NCBI GenBank assembly: GCA_964356295.1
Contig: CAYHHE010000029.1
Coordinates: forward strand, 1 to 29,084
Source of the DNA: CAVQGZ01 sp964356295
GTDB taxonomy: Bacteria; Actinomycetota; Actinomycetes; Jiangellales; Jiangellaceae
DNA length: 29,084 bases
Direction: 5' to 3'
The stretch's first letter is position 1. Each line of letters starts with the position of its first letter. The translations under genes were made by a program, and so were the position numbers. This document shows positions 1 to 7,363 of the stretch, piece after piece. The notes under the pieces were generated by a model that was not told the origin of the DNA, did no database searches, and was given only the letters and a program-made list of their open reading frames with translations.

Positions 1-6
1 CTAACG

Positions 7-618
7 TCAAGATCGCGCTGATCCAGCCCGAGGATCGGGACGAAGGTCGATGCCCTGGCGCAGCACCATCGTGCCGGGGATGCTGAACGACGCCTTGCGC
101 TCGGCGAGTTGGACGTGCTCGCAGCCGAGCCCGGCCGTCGCATCGCAGGTGCCGGCGTGCAGCGCCACCAGCCACCCGTCGCGCACCAGGGCCAGGACGC
201 CCTTCATCACGAACCTCAGCGAGAGCTCGATGTCCACCCGAGTGATCTCCACGTCGTCGACGAAGACGTCGACGTAGGGACGGTGGGTGGACGTGATCGT
301 GTGAGTGGCGAGCTGGACGACCTCCTCGGTCCCCGGGGTCTGGTAGGTCCTCCGGCCCGCCGCGCGCAGATCGGAGTGCTTCTTCCAGGCCGCCGCGATC
401 ACGTCCGTGGCGTCGATGTCCAGCAACGTGTCGGCGACGTGCCCCACCTCGTGGCACACCGTGTCCCGTCCTGCGGTGGTCAGTCCGCCGAGCGCACGGC
501 CCACCGCCGCCCCAACCCCCGCCTGACGCGCGGACGAGGACATCAGTTCCTCCGCCTCAGCCTGCTCCGAGCCGAACAGCAGGTATCGGACACTCAGCGG
601 GCCCAGCAGCGTGGTCAT
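7..618 (-). CDS. Hypothetical protein with HEVGH motif
   Basis: I do not recognise this 203-residue protein. It has no clear signal peptide or membrane segment. Residues 56-60 read HEVGH, which fits the HEXXH pattern of zinc metallopeptidases, but I see no convincing third ligand or other protease hallmark, so the match may be chance. The C-terminal half alternates hydrophobic and charged residues (VDVFVDDVEI, VDIELSLRFV), suggesting beta structure. Its ATG (616-618) overlaps the TGA of the upstream PASTA-like gene (615-617) in an ATGA junction, so the two are probably co-translated and may act together at the cell envelope; that is inference. The stop lies at 7-9, so the gene is complete. 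Confidence 0.7.
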   Translation of the reverse strand: MTTLLGPLSVRYLLFGSEQAEAEELMSSSARQAGVGAAVGRALGGLTTAGRDTVCHEVGHVADTLLDIDATDVIAAAWKKHSDLRAAGRRTYQTPGTEEVVQLATHTITSTHRPYVDVFVDDVEITRVDIELSLRFVMKGVLALVRDGWLVALHAGTCDATAGLGCEHVQLAERKASFSIPGTMVLRQGIDLRPDPRAGSARS

Positions 619-1547
619 GGCTCCCGCACCTCCTCGATCTGCTCATGCGCCGATCCTGCGTGTGGCACCAACCGCACCGCGTGGGTCGGCGCTGATGCCC
701 GGTCCGGTTCCACCGTCTGCTCGACGGGCCCCGTCCGCGCACGGGCGTGCACGTGCTCGCGGACCAGTCGACGCTCCCGACGTCGGCGGGCGGCCCTGGT
801 CGCAGCGCCGGCGGCCGCCAGGGCAAGAACCGCCACCGCGAGGCCCGCAGCACCCCAGGGCCAGGAGCGCTCGGCGACGGGACTGACGGGTTCGTCGACC
901 GGCTCCTCCTCAGGAGCAGGAAGCGGCCGTTCCGGCGCGGGCTCCAGCGCGGGCTCTGGCTCCGGCGCCGGCTCGGGTTCCGGCTCCGTCCTGGGTGCCT
1001 GCTGCGGTGGCGTGGCCGGCTCGTCGCTGGGGGTCGGCGACTCCTCGGCCGGCGCGGCCATGATGATCTTCACCAAGGAGTAGAACGGCGCCGGCATGCC
1101 CCCGGTGGGCCCCTGGGTCGCGACCGTCTCAGCCGGGTCACCACTGCTCCCGCGCACGTCCGCGGACAGCGTCATCTCCTCGAGTCGGCGTTGCGCGTCA
1201 TCGACCCGCAGGCCCTCGACGTCGGGGACCAGCGCCTGGACGCCGAGTGTGATTCCGACCACGACGCCGCTGTCGTAGGACTCCTCCACCTTCTGGCTGA
1301 CCACCCACGCCCGCTCATGCGGGACGGGCACTGGTGAGGGAGCGGTCGCGACCATGCCCGCGTAGCCGGCTTCGGCGAGCACCTCCAGGGCGACATCGAG
1401 CGTCCTTGACGTGACAGTGGGCGGGTTCCGCTCCTGAGCAGCCACGGGAGCGCCCAGCGCGATCCCCACCACGACCGCCGCAACCAGAGCACCCGCCGTC
1501 CACCGAGCCGCCCCCCACAGCGCCCTGCTCACCCATCGACGGACCAT
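615..1547 (-). CDS. PASTA-like, membrane-anchored secreted protein
   Basis: This 310-residue protein starts with a basic tail and a hydrophobic stretch (about residues 15-37, ending APVAAQ), consistent with a Sec signal peptide. Residues 107-164 (VPDVEGLRVDDAQRRLEE onward) look like a PASTA domain, and residues 44-104 look like a more divergent one. A Pro/Glu tract follows (about 188-222), then a transmembrane helix (about 229-250) and a strongly basic stop-transfer segment (RAARRRRERR). The topology is therefore an extracytoplasmic PASTA region on a Pro-rich stalk with a C-terminal anchor and cytoplasmic tail. PASTA domains usually bind peptidoglycan or muropeptides in kinases and penicillin-binding proteins, but no kinase or transpeptidase domain is present here. 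An AAGGGGG ribosome site lies 6 nt before the ATG. The downstream gene overlaps by 4 nt. Confidence 0.75.
   Translation of the reverse strand: MVRRWVSRALWGAARWTAGALVAAVVVGIALGAPVAAQERNPPTVTSRTLDVALEVLAEAGYAGMVATAPSPVPVPHERAWVVSQKVEESYDSGVVVGITLGVQALVPDVEGLRVDDAQRRLEEMTLSADVRGSSGDPAETVATQGPTGGMPAPFYSLVKIIMAAPAEESPTPSDEPATPPQQAPRTEPEPEPAPEPEPALEPAPERPLPAPEEEPVDEPVSPVAERSWPWGAAGLAVAVLALAAAGAATRAARRRRERRLVREHVHARARTGPVEQTVEPDRASAPTHAVRLVPHAGSAHEQIEEVREP
882..986 (-). repeat. Pro-Glu repeat tract in PASTA-like protein
   Basis: Low-complexity coding repeat for about residues 188-222, built from PEPEPAPEPEPALEPAPE-type units. The DNA is correspondingly repetitive (ggctccggcgccggctc-like units on the plus strand). 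It most likely forms an extended stalk between the PASTA region and the transmembrane anchor, and such tracts can vary in length between strains. Confidence 0.7.
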
Positions 1548-1718
1548 GCCGGCCCCCTTGCCTCCATCGTGCGGCTCCTGCGCCGATCGAGGGAAGGGCC
1601 GTCTGTCACACCAGCCCGCCGGCGGGGATCACGCTCCCCCGTCCGGGCGCACTACCCTCGCGGCTTGACACGCCGGGGCCAGCCGAGGGAGCGGCCCCGC
1701 CACAGCCGAGTCGAACTC

Positions 1719-1727
1719 AAGGAGGTG
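1719..1727 (+). promoter_or_regulatory. Strong ribosome binding site
   Basis: AAGGAGGTG lies 6 nt (counted from GGAGG) before a GTG codon at 1732. It fixes the start of the gamma-glutamylcyclotransferase-like gene and argues against longer upstream readings. The rest of the 1548-1731 intergenic region holds the divergent start of the PASTA-like gene and no clear complete promoter. Confidence 0.8.
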
Positions 1728-1731
1728 CGCC

Positions 1732-2190
1732 GTGCTCTACGCCGCCTACGCCTCCAGCCTGGACCCGCTGTCGATGGCCCGCCGGGCACCGCACTCCCCG
1801 CTGCGAGGCACCGGCTGGATCCCCGGCTGGCGCCTCGCCTTCGCCGGCGAGGACCTCGGCTGGGACGGCGCGATCGCCACGATCGTGGAGGCCGGGGACG
1901 GCGAGGCCGACCTGCCCGAGCCTTCGGTGTTCGTCGCGCTCTACGAGGTCACCGAGGCCGACGAGGCTGCCCTGGACGAGTGGGAGGGACTGGACCTGCG
2001 CAGCTTCCGCAAGATCCGGCTGCGGGTGGAGACGTTGGAGGGCCCCGAGACGGCCTGGCTATACGTGGTGGACGCCTACGAGGGCGGCCTCCCCTCCGCC
2101 CGCTACCTGGGCATGATCGCCGACGCCGCCGAGGCCGCCGGCGCCCCTGCCGACTACGTCGCCGACCTGCGGCGCCGTCCGTGCACCTGA
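1732..2190 (+). CDS. Gamma-glutamylcyclotransferase-like protein
   Basis: 152 residues with the GGCT/AIG2-like fold signature: an N-terminal YAAYxSxL strand-loop, a central region ending in LDEWEGL (residues about 82-88), and a C-terminal LYVVDAYEGGLPSARYLGMI segment. Enzymes of this superfamily cyclise gamma-glutamyl groups to 5-oxoproline. The Glu in DEWEG is the probable catalytic acid. The substrate loop, normally YGSN, reads YASS here (residues 6-9), so activity or specificity may be altered. The GTG start is fixed by the strong AAGGAGGTG upstream. punA begins 24 nt after the stop but has its own probable promoter, so a functional link with purine salvage is not implied. The real substrate is unknown. 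Confidence 0.8.
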   Translation: MLYAAYASSLDPLSMARRAPHSPLRGTGWIPGWRLAFAGEDLGWDGAIATIVEAGDGEADLPEPSVFVALYEVTEADEAALDEWEGLDLRSFRKIRLRVETLEGPETAWLYVVDAYEGGLPSARYLGMIADAAEAAGAPADYVADLRRRPCT

Positions 2191-2201
2191 GCTGCTGCCC
2201 C

Positions 2202-2207
2202 TAGAGT
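2202..2207 (+). promoter_or_regulatory. Probable -10 box, leaderless punA promoter
   Basis: TAGAGT matches the actinobacterial TANNNT -10 pattern and ends 7 nt before the ATG at 2215. Transcription would begin at or next to the start codon, and no Shine-Dalgarno sequence is present. I see no convincing -35 hexamer. Confidence 0.55.
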
Positions 2208-2214
2208 CCTGCCG

Positions 2215-3021
2215 ATGACGCTCACGACCACACCGCATCAGCCCGCTGCCGAGCAGGCCGCCACCGTGCTGGCCCAGCGCACCGGCTTCGACGGCCACGA
2301 CGTGGCGGTGGTGCTGGGCTCGGGGTGGGCAGCTGCGGCCGACCTCATCGCAGCGCCCGATTCCGAGGTTCCGCTGGCCGAGCTGCCCGGGTTCTCCGCT
2401 CCCGTTGTTGCCGGGCATGGCGGGACCGTCCGCAGCGTGCAGCGCGGGGACAACCGCTGCCTGGTGTTCCTCGGTCGGACGCACCTGTACGAGGGCCGGG
2501 GGGTGGACGCGGTCGCCCACACCGTGCGCACCGCCGCCGCCGCCGGATGCACGCGGGTCGTGCTGACCAACGGCTGCGGAGGGCTCGACCCCGCCTGGGC
2601 TCCCGGCACGGTCGTGCTGATCAGCGACCACCTGAACCTCACCGGCCGCTCACCGCTGACCGGCGCGACGTTCGTCGACCTCACCGACCTGTACTCCCCG
2701 CGCATGCGTGCGGTGGCCCACGAGATCGACGCCGGTCTCCCCGAAGGCGTCTACGCCCAGCTCCCCGGGCCGCACTACGAGACGCCCGCCGAGATCTCGA
2801 TGCTGCACGTGCTCGGCGCCGACCTCGTGGGCATGTCGACGGCGCTGGAGGCCATCGCGGCACGCGCGGCGGGCCTGGAGGTGCTGGGTCTGTCGCTGGT
2901 GACGAACGCCGCTGCCGGGGTGACCGGACAGCCCGTGCACCACGACGAGGTGCTGGCGACCGGTCGCCAGGCTGCTGATCGTCTGGGTCGCCTGCTCGGC
3001 GACATCGCCGAGAGGGTGTGA
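2215..3021 (+). CDS. punA: Purine nucleoside phosphorylase
   Basis: 268 residues, the usual length for trimeric class I purine nucleoside phosphorylases. The enzyme splits (deoxy)inosine and (deoxy)guanosine with phosphate into the base and (deoxy)ribose-1-phosphate in the cytoplasm. Visible hallmarks are LGSGW (34-38, phosphate loop), GRTHLYEGRG (87-96), TNGCGGLD (118-125), GPHYETPAEI (185-194) with a Glu at 193 in the purine-contact position, VGMSTALEA (205-213) and TNAAAG (230-235) with Asn231. The Glu/Asn pair is typical of 6-oxopurine-specific enzymes. The gene heads a pair with the phosphosugar mutase 4 nt downstream, which would convert the released pentose-1-phosphate. The ATG start is preceded by a -10-like TAGAGT rather than a ribosome site, suggesting a leaderless message. 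Confidence 0.93.
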   Translation: MTLTTTPHQPAAEQAATVLAQRTGFDGHDVAVVLGSGWAAAADLIAAPDSEVPLAELPGFSAPVVAGHGGTVRSVQRGDNRCLVFLGRTHLYEGRGVDAVAHTVRTAAAAGCTRVVLTNGCGGLDPAWAPGTVVLISDHLNLTGRSPLTGATFVDLTDLYSPRMRAVAHEIDAGLPEGVYAQLPGPHYETPAEISMLHVLGADLVGMSTALEAIAARAAGLEVLGLSLVTNAAAGVTGQPVHHDEVLATGRQAADRLGRLLGDIAERV

Positions 3022-3025
3022 ACCG

Positions 3026-4681
3026 ATGGACCAGATGCGCGACCTGCTACAGCGGGCGCGGGAGTGGATCGCCGACGACCCCGACCCGGGCACCCGCGCC
3101 GAGCTGGCGACGCTCGTCGACCGGGCGCAGGACGGGGTGGACGCCGAGCAAGCGCGCGCCGACCTGGCCGACCGGTTCGCCGGGACCCTCGAGTTCGGCA
3201 CTGCAGGGCTACGCGGCGAGGTGGGTGCCGGTCCGCGGCGGATGAACCGAGCCGTGGTGATCCGCGCGGCGGCTGGGCTGGCCAGGTGGATCCGTGCCCA
3301 CGAGGGAGGTGCGATCGTGGTGGGCTTCGACGCCCGTCGCATGTCCGACGTCTTCGCCCGCGACACCTGCGCAGTCATGGAGGCCGCCGGGGTGGAGGCC
3401 ATGGTGCTGCCGCGGCCGCTGCCCACGCCGGTGCTGGCGTTCGCGTTGCGCTACCTCGGGGCCGATGCCGGGGTGATGGTCACCGCGTCCCACAACCCCC
3501 CGCAGGACAACGGCTACAAGGTCTACCTCGGTGACGGTGCCCAGATCGCCTCGCCTACCGACGAGCAGATCGCCGCCGAGATCGCCGCCGTTCCCTCGGT
3601 GGCCGCCGTCCCCCGCGTCGACGACGGATGGGTCACCCTGGACGACTCCGTCGTCGAGGCCTATCTCGACCGGGCCGCCGGCATCCTCGCCCTCGACGGA
3701 CCACGGGATCTCTCGGTGGTCTACACGCCGCTGCACGGGGTGGGACGGGACCTGCTGCTCGAGGCGTTCACCCGGGCCGGCTTCGACGCGCCCCTGGTGG
3801 TGGCCACCCAGGGCGACCCCGACCCGCTGTTCCCGACCGTGACCTTCCCCAACCCCGAGGAGCCCGGAGCACTGGACGCCGCGCTCGACCTGGCCGGAGA
3901 GCACGGCGTCGACCTCGTGCTCGCCAACGACCCGGACGCAGACCGCTGCGCGGTGGCGGTGCCCGGACGCGACGGGCGGTGGCGCATGCTCACCGGGGAC
4001 GAGGTGGGCGTGCTGCTCGGCTGGCACCTGCTGCGGCGCGGGGCGCGTGGCACCTTCGCCAACTCGATCGTCTCCTCCAGCATGCTCGGGCGGATCTGCG
4101 CCGCCCACGGCCAGCCCCACACCGAGACGCTCACCGGCTTCAAGTGGATCACCCGGGCGCCCGGGCTGCGCTACGGCTACGAGGAGGCGCTGGGCTACTG
4201 CTGCGACCCGGACGGGGTGAAGGACAAGGACGGCGTGACCGCGGCGCTGCTCGTGGCCGAGATCGCCGCGGAGCAGAAGGCTGCCGGATGGACGCTGCTG
4301 GACGCCCTCGACGACCTGGCCCGCGAGCACGGTGTGCACGCCACCGGCCAGGTGAGCGTCCGCGTCGAGGACCTCGCCCGCATCACCGACACCATGGCTC
4401 GGTTGCGCTCGTCCCCGCCGACCATCCTCGGTGGGCGCGACGTCCTGGCCGTCGACGACCTGCTGCGACCCGACGGCCCGCTCCCGCCCACGGACGGTCT
4501 GCGCCTGCGCCTTGCCGACCGGGCCCGGGTCATCGTCCGACCGTCGGGCACCGAGCCGAAGGTCAAGTGCTACCTCGAAGTGGTCCAGCCGGTGACCGGC
4601 GACGACGTGATGGCGGCCCGGTCCCGCGCCGAGCGCACCCTGGACGCGCTGCGCGAGGACGTCGCCGGTCTGCTGGCCTGA
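3026..4681 (+). CDS. Phosphosugar mutase, probable phosphopentomutase
   Basis: 551 residues, alpha-D-phosphohexomutase superfamily. All four active-site elements are visible: the phosphoserine loop TASHNPPQDNG with Ser155; the metal loop NDPDADRC with Asp302, 304 and 306; the sugar-recognition loop around YGYEEALGYCCDPDGVKDKDG; and the C-terminal phosphate clamp RPSGTEPKVKCYLEV. Automated annotation usually calls such proteins phosphomannomutase or phosphoglucomutase. The length and the EALGY/KDKDG loop resemble the PGM2-type subgroup, whose members include phosphopentomutases. Placed between punA and deoC, with no separate deoB in the window, the most sensible role is conversion of (deoxy)ribose-1-phosphate to the 5-phosphate; this is inference. 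It starts 4 nt after punA and is probably co-transcribed with it. Confidence 0.88.
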   Translation: MDQMRDLLQRAREWIADDPDPGTRAELATLVDRAQDGVDAEQARADLADRFAGTLEFGTAGLRGEVGAGPRRMNRAVVIRAAAGLARWIRAHEGGAIVVGFDARRMSDVFARDTCAVMEAAGVEAMVLPRPLPTPVLAFALRYLGADAGVMVTASHNPPQDNGYKVYLGDGAQIASPTDEQIAAEIAAVPSVAAVPRVDDGWVTLDDSVVEAYLDRAAGILALDGPRDLSVVYTPLHGVGRDLLLEAFTRAGFDAPLVVATQGDPDPLFPTVTFPNPEEPGALDAALDLAGEHGVDLVLANDPDADRCAVAVPGRDGRWRMLTGDEVGVLLGWHLLRRGARGTFANSIVSSSMLGRICAAHGQPHTETLTGFKWITRAPGLRYGYEEALGYCCDPDGVKDKDGVTAALLVAEIAAEQKAAGWTLLDALDDLAREHGVHATGQVSVRVEDLARITDTMARLRSSPPTILGGRDVLAVDDLLRPDGPLPPTDGLRLRLADRARVIVRPSGTEPKVKCYLEVVQPVTGDDVMAARSRAERTLDALREDVAGLLA

Positions 4682-4707
4682 CCGGTCACGTCGCCGCGGC
4701 CTAGGAT
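4678..4707 (+). promoter_or_regulatory. Probable leaderless deoC promoter
   Basis: TAGGAT at 4702-4707 is a TANNNT -10 box ending 6 nt before the GTG at 4714. CTGACC at 4678-4683, 18 nt upstream, shares the TGAC core of a -35 box. There is no Shine-Dalgarno sequence, so transcription probably starts on the GTG itself. The -35 box overlaps the stop of the phosphosugar mutase gene. Confidence 0.6.
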
Positions 4708-4713
4708 CGCGCC

Positions 4714-5667
4714 GTGGTGCTCACCCGCGACATCGCTGACGTCGACGAGATCACCCGCTCCAACGAGACGCTGCGGTCGTTCCTGCACGGCCTACCCGGC
4801 GTGGACCAGGTCGGCGCGGATGCCCGAGCCGCCGAGCTGGCGACGCGGTCGATCAAGACCACGGCCAAGGGGCTCGCCATCGACATGGCGATCACGATGA
4901 TCGACCTCACCACGCTCGAAGGGCAGGACACCCCGGGCAAGGTGCGCGCCCTGTGCGCCAAGGCCGTCCACCCCGACCCCACCGACCCGTCCTGCCCGTC
5001 CGTGGCGGCCGTGTGCGTGTACGGCGACCTCGTCCCGGTCGCCGTCCAGGCCCTTCGTGGCAGCCAGGTGCGCGTCGCGGCGGTGGCCGCCGCGTTCCCC
5101 AGCGGACGGGCCTCGCTGGCCGTCAAGACCGCCGACACCAGCGAGGCGGTGGCGTCCGGTGCGCAGGAGATCGACATGGTCATCGACCGGGGCGCCTTCC
5201 TGGCCGGGAACTACCTGCGGGTCTTCGACGAGATCGTGGCCATCAAGCAGGCCTGCGGCCCGGCGCACCTGAAGGTCATCCTCGAGACCGGTGAGCTGGC
5301 CACCTACGACAACGTCCGCCGGGCCTCCTGGCTGGCGATGATCGCCGGGGCCGACGTGATCAAGACGTCGACCGGCAAGGTGTCTCCCGCTGCGACCCGC
5401 CCGGTCACCCTGGTCATGCTCGAGGCGGTGCGGGACTTCCGCGACGCCACCGGGCGCCAGGTCGGGGTCAAGGCCGCTGGCGGCATCCGCACGTCCAAGG
5501 ATGCGATCCGCTACCTCGTGCTCGTCAACGAGGTGGTGGGCGCGGACTGGCTGACCCCGCAGTGGTTCCGGTTCGGCGCCTCCAGCCTGCTCAACGACCT
5601 GCTGCTGCAGCGGCAGAAGATGCGCACCGGGTACTACTCCGGCGCCGACTACGTCACGATCGACTAG
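4714..5667 (+). CDS. deoC: Deoxyribose-phosphate aldolase
   Basis: 317 residues; catalyses reversible cleavage of 2-deoxyribose-5-phosphate to acetaldehyde and glyceraldehyde-3-phosphate. As a class I aldolase it needs a Schiff-base lysine, here Lys217 in VIKTSTGK; the proton-relay Lys253 in GVKAAGGIRT and Asp154 in EIDMVID are also present. It belongs to the longer DeoC form, with an N-terminal extension of about 50 residues compared with the roughly 220-260-residue enzymes. It ends with a tyrosine-containing tail (YYSGADYVTID); the C-terminal Tyr is functionally important in the family. The gene follows the phosphosugar mutase by 32 nt but has its own probable leaderless promoter. The aldehyde dehydrogenase genes downstream are the obvious sink for the acetaldehyde. 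Confidence 0.95.
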   Translation: MVLTRDIADVDEITRSNETLRSFLHGLPGVDQVGADARAAELATRSIKTTAKGLAIDMAITMIDLTTLEGQDTPGKVRALCAKAVHPDPTDPSCPSVAAVCVYGDLVPVAVQALRGSQVRVAAVAAAFPSGRASLAVKTADTSEAVASGAQEIDMVIDRGAFLAGNYLRVFDEIVAIKQACGPAHLKVILETGELATYDNVRRASWLAMIAGADVIKTSTGKVSPAATRPVTLVMLEAVRDFRDATGRQVGVKAAGGIRTSKDAIRYLVLVNEVVGADWLTPQWFRFGASSLLNDLLLQRQKMRTGYYSGADYVTID

Positions 5668-5702
5668 GACCGACGATGCGACGATCCAGGCAGGCCGTCC
5701 AC

Positions 5703-5777
5703 GGGCGCATCGTCCCCGTGCCCAGCGTCCCCGGGCGCATCGTCCCCGTGCGCATCGTCCCCGGGCGCATCGTCCGA
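5703..5777 (+). repeat. 15-bp tandem repeat, five units
   Basis: Five consecutive 15-bp units between deoC and the aldehyde dehydrogenase gene: GGGCGCATCGTCCCC, GTGCCCAGCGTCCCC, GGGCGCATCGTCCCC, GTGCGCATCGTCCCC and GGGCGCATCGTCCGA. Units alternate GGG/GTG, so the array can also be read as 2.5 copies of a 30-bp unit. Upstream, GACGATGCG near 5672-5680 is the reverse complement of CGCATCGTC within the units, so a transcript could fold. The last unit runs directly into the 42-bp palindromic element. Confidence 0.85.
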
Positions 5778-5812
5778 CGCTCTGAGGGTCATGGCCCTCA
5801 CTTCTTCGGACG
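5771..5812. repeat. 42-bp palindromic element, copy 1
   Basis: The outer arms CGTCCGA (5771-5777) and TCGGACG (5806-5812) are exact reverse complements. Inside lies the nested inverted repeat TGAGGG TCATGG CCCTCA (5783-5800). A second copy of the same length and architecture lies at 12901-12942, with 36 of 42 positions identical. Here it separates deoC from the aldehyde dehydrogenase operon and could act as a terminator, processing site or REP-like element; the sequence does not decide which. Confidence 0.8.
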
Positions 5813-5885
5813 CAAGGGGGTGCGCGGCACCATGGGCCGACGTAACCGGGGGTTCGGCGTCCATGCGCGCCACAGCCAGGTCGGC

Positions 5886-5892
5886 AAGGAGG
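5886..5892 (+). promoter_or_regulatory. Ribosome binding site of ALDH gene
   Basis: AAGGAGG, 4 nt before the GTG at 5897, fixes this start within a region where several open frames overlap. The presence of an ordinary leader here contrasts with the leaderless deoC and pta starts. Confidence 0.8.
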
Positions 5893-5896
5893 CACG

Positions 5897-7363
5897 GTGA
5901 GCAGCCCACTCTTCGACTACGCCCCGGCGCCGGAGTCGCGCGCGGTTGTCGACATCGCGCCGTCCTACGGGCTGTTCATCGGCGGAGCGATGCGGGACCC
6001 GGTCGACGGCGGTGGCTTCCTGAGCATCTCCCCCAGCACCGAGGAGGTGCTCACCGAGGTCGCCGAGGCCGGGCCGGCGGACGTGGACGCCGCGGTGATC
6101 GCCGCACGCACCGCGTACGCCAAGACCTGGTCGAAGATGCCCGGACGCGAGCGGGGCAAGTACCTGTTCCGGCTGGCCCGGCTCATCCAGGAGCGTGCCC
6201 GCGAGCTGGCGGTGCTCGAGACGCTGGACAACGGCAAGCCCATCCGCGAGACCCGCGACGTGGACGTGCCGCTGGCGGCCGCCCACTTCTTCTACCACGC
6301 CGGATGGGCCGACAAGCTCGCCTTCGCCGGCCTCGGGGCGAACCCCCGTCCGCACGGCGTCGCAGGCCAGGTGATCCCGTGGAACTTCCCGCTGCTCATG
6401 CTCGCCTGGAAGGTCGCCCCGGCGTTGGCCACCGGCAACACGGTGGTGCTCAAGCCTGCCGAGACCACGCCGCTGACCGCGCTGGCCTTCGCCGAGCTGT
6501 GCCAGCAGGCGGACCTGCCCGCAGGCGTGGTCAACATCGTGACCGGCGCCGGCGAGACGGGGCGGCTGCTGGTCGAGCACCCCGACGTCGACAAGGTGGC
6601 GTTCACCGGGTCGACCGAGGTCGGCCGACTCATCGCCCGCGCCGTCGCCGGCACGCCGAAGAGGGCCACGCTGGAGCTGGGCGGCAAGGCGGCCAACATC
6701 GTCTTCGACGACGCGCCGATCGACCAGGCCGTCGAAGGGATCGTGCGCGGGGTGTTCTTCAACCAGGGGCACGTGTGCTGCGCGGGCACCAGGCTGCTCG
6801 TCCAGGAGTCGGTGGTCGAGGAGGTCATCGCCTCGCTCAAGCGCCGGTTGGGCACGCTGCGCCTCGGTGACCCCATGGACAAGAACACCGACATCGGAGC
6901 GATCAACTCCGCCATACAGCTGGAACGGATCCAGACGATGAGCGACATCGGCGAGGCCGAGGGGGCAACCCGATGGTCGCCCGCGTGCACGCTCCCCGAG
7001 CGGGGCTACTGGTTCCCCCCAACCGTGTTCACGAACGTGGCCCAGACCCACCGGATCGCTCGGGAGGAGATCTTCGGACCTGTGCTGTCGGTTCTCACCT
7101 TCCGCACCCCGGACGAGGCGCTGGCCAAGGCCAACAACACCCCGTTCGGCCTGTCCGCCGGGGTCTGGACCGAGAAGGGGTCGCGGATCCTCTGGATGGC
7201 GCAACGGCTTCGCGCCGGGGTGGTGTGGGCCAACACCTTCAACCACTTCGACCCAGCCTCTCCCTTCGGCGGGTACAAGGAGTCCGGCTACGGCCGGGAG
7301 GGCGGACGGCATGGCCTGTCGGCCTACCTCGTGCCCGACGAGACGGTGGGGGGCGGAGCCTGA
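5897..7363 (+). CDS. Aldehyde dehydrogenase, ALDH16-like catalytic half
   Basis: 488 residues, a complete NAD(P)-dependent aldehyde dehydrogenase. The cofactor and active-site elements are intact: PWNFPLLML with the oxyanion-hole Asn163, KPAE (186-189), the FTGSTEVG turn (237-244), the general-base Glu260 in LELGGK, and catalytic Cys294 in NQGHVCCAGTR. A conserved C-terminal PFGGYKESGYGREGG segment is also present. The next gene overlaps by one base (TGATG) and encodes an incomplete ALDH. Together they total about 775 residues and match the two-part architecture of ALDH16, which is normally one polypeptide. Coming after deoC, the likely substrate is acetaldehyde from deoxyribose-5-phosphate cleavage; that is inference, and other aldehydes are possible. 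Confidence 0.92.
   Translation: MSSPLFDYAPAPESRAVVDIAPSYGLFIGGAMRDPVDGGGFLSISPSTEEVLTEVAEAGPADVDAAVIAARTAYAKTWSKMPGRERGKYLFRLARLIQERARELAVLETLDNGKPIRETRDVDVPLAAAHFFYHAGWADKLAFAGLGANPRPHGVAGQVIPWNFPLLMLAWKVAPALATGNTVVLKPAETTPLTALAFAELCQQADLPAGVVNIVTGAGETGRLLVEHPDVDKVAFTGSTEVGRLIARAVAGTPKRATLELGGKAANIVFDDAPIDQAVEGIVRGVFFNQGHVCCAGTRLLVQESVVEEVIASLKRRLGTLRLGDPMDKNTDIGAINSAIQLERIQTMSDIGEAEGATRWSPACTLPERGYWFPPTVFTNVAQTHRIAREEIFGPVLSVLTFRTPDEALAKANNTPFGLSAGVWTEKGSRILWMAQRLRAGVVWANTFNHFDPASPFGGYKESGYGREGGRHGLSAYLVPDETVGGGA

Noticed and set aside
1665..1670. Perfect TTGACA hexamer in the 1548-1731 intergenic region
   Set aside because: No -10-like hexamer lies 16-19 bp downstream on the plus strand, so I could not support a promoter from it. 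TACCCT at 1653-1658 is a weak alternative.
5703..5812. CRISPR-like array
   Set aside because: The units are contiguous 15-mers without spacers, and no cas genes are present; this is a simple tandem repeat.
5798..7312. Long minus-strand open frame of 504 codons opposite the aldehyde dehydrogenase gene
   Set aside because: It is the antisense of a clearly conserved ALDH in GC-rich DNA, with His/Gly/Arg-rich shadow composition and no domain signature.
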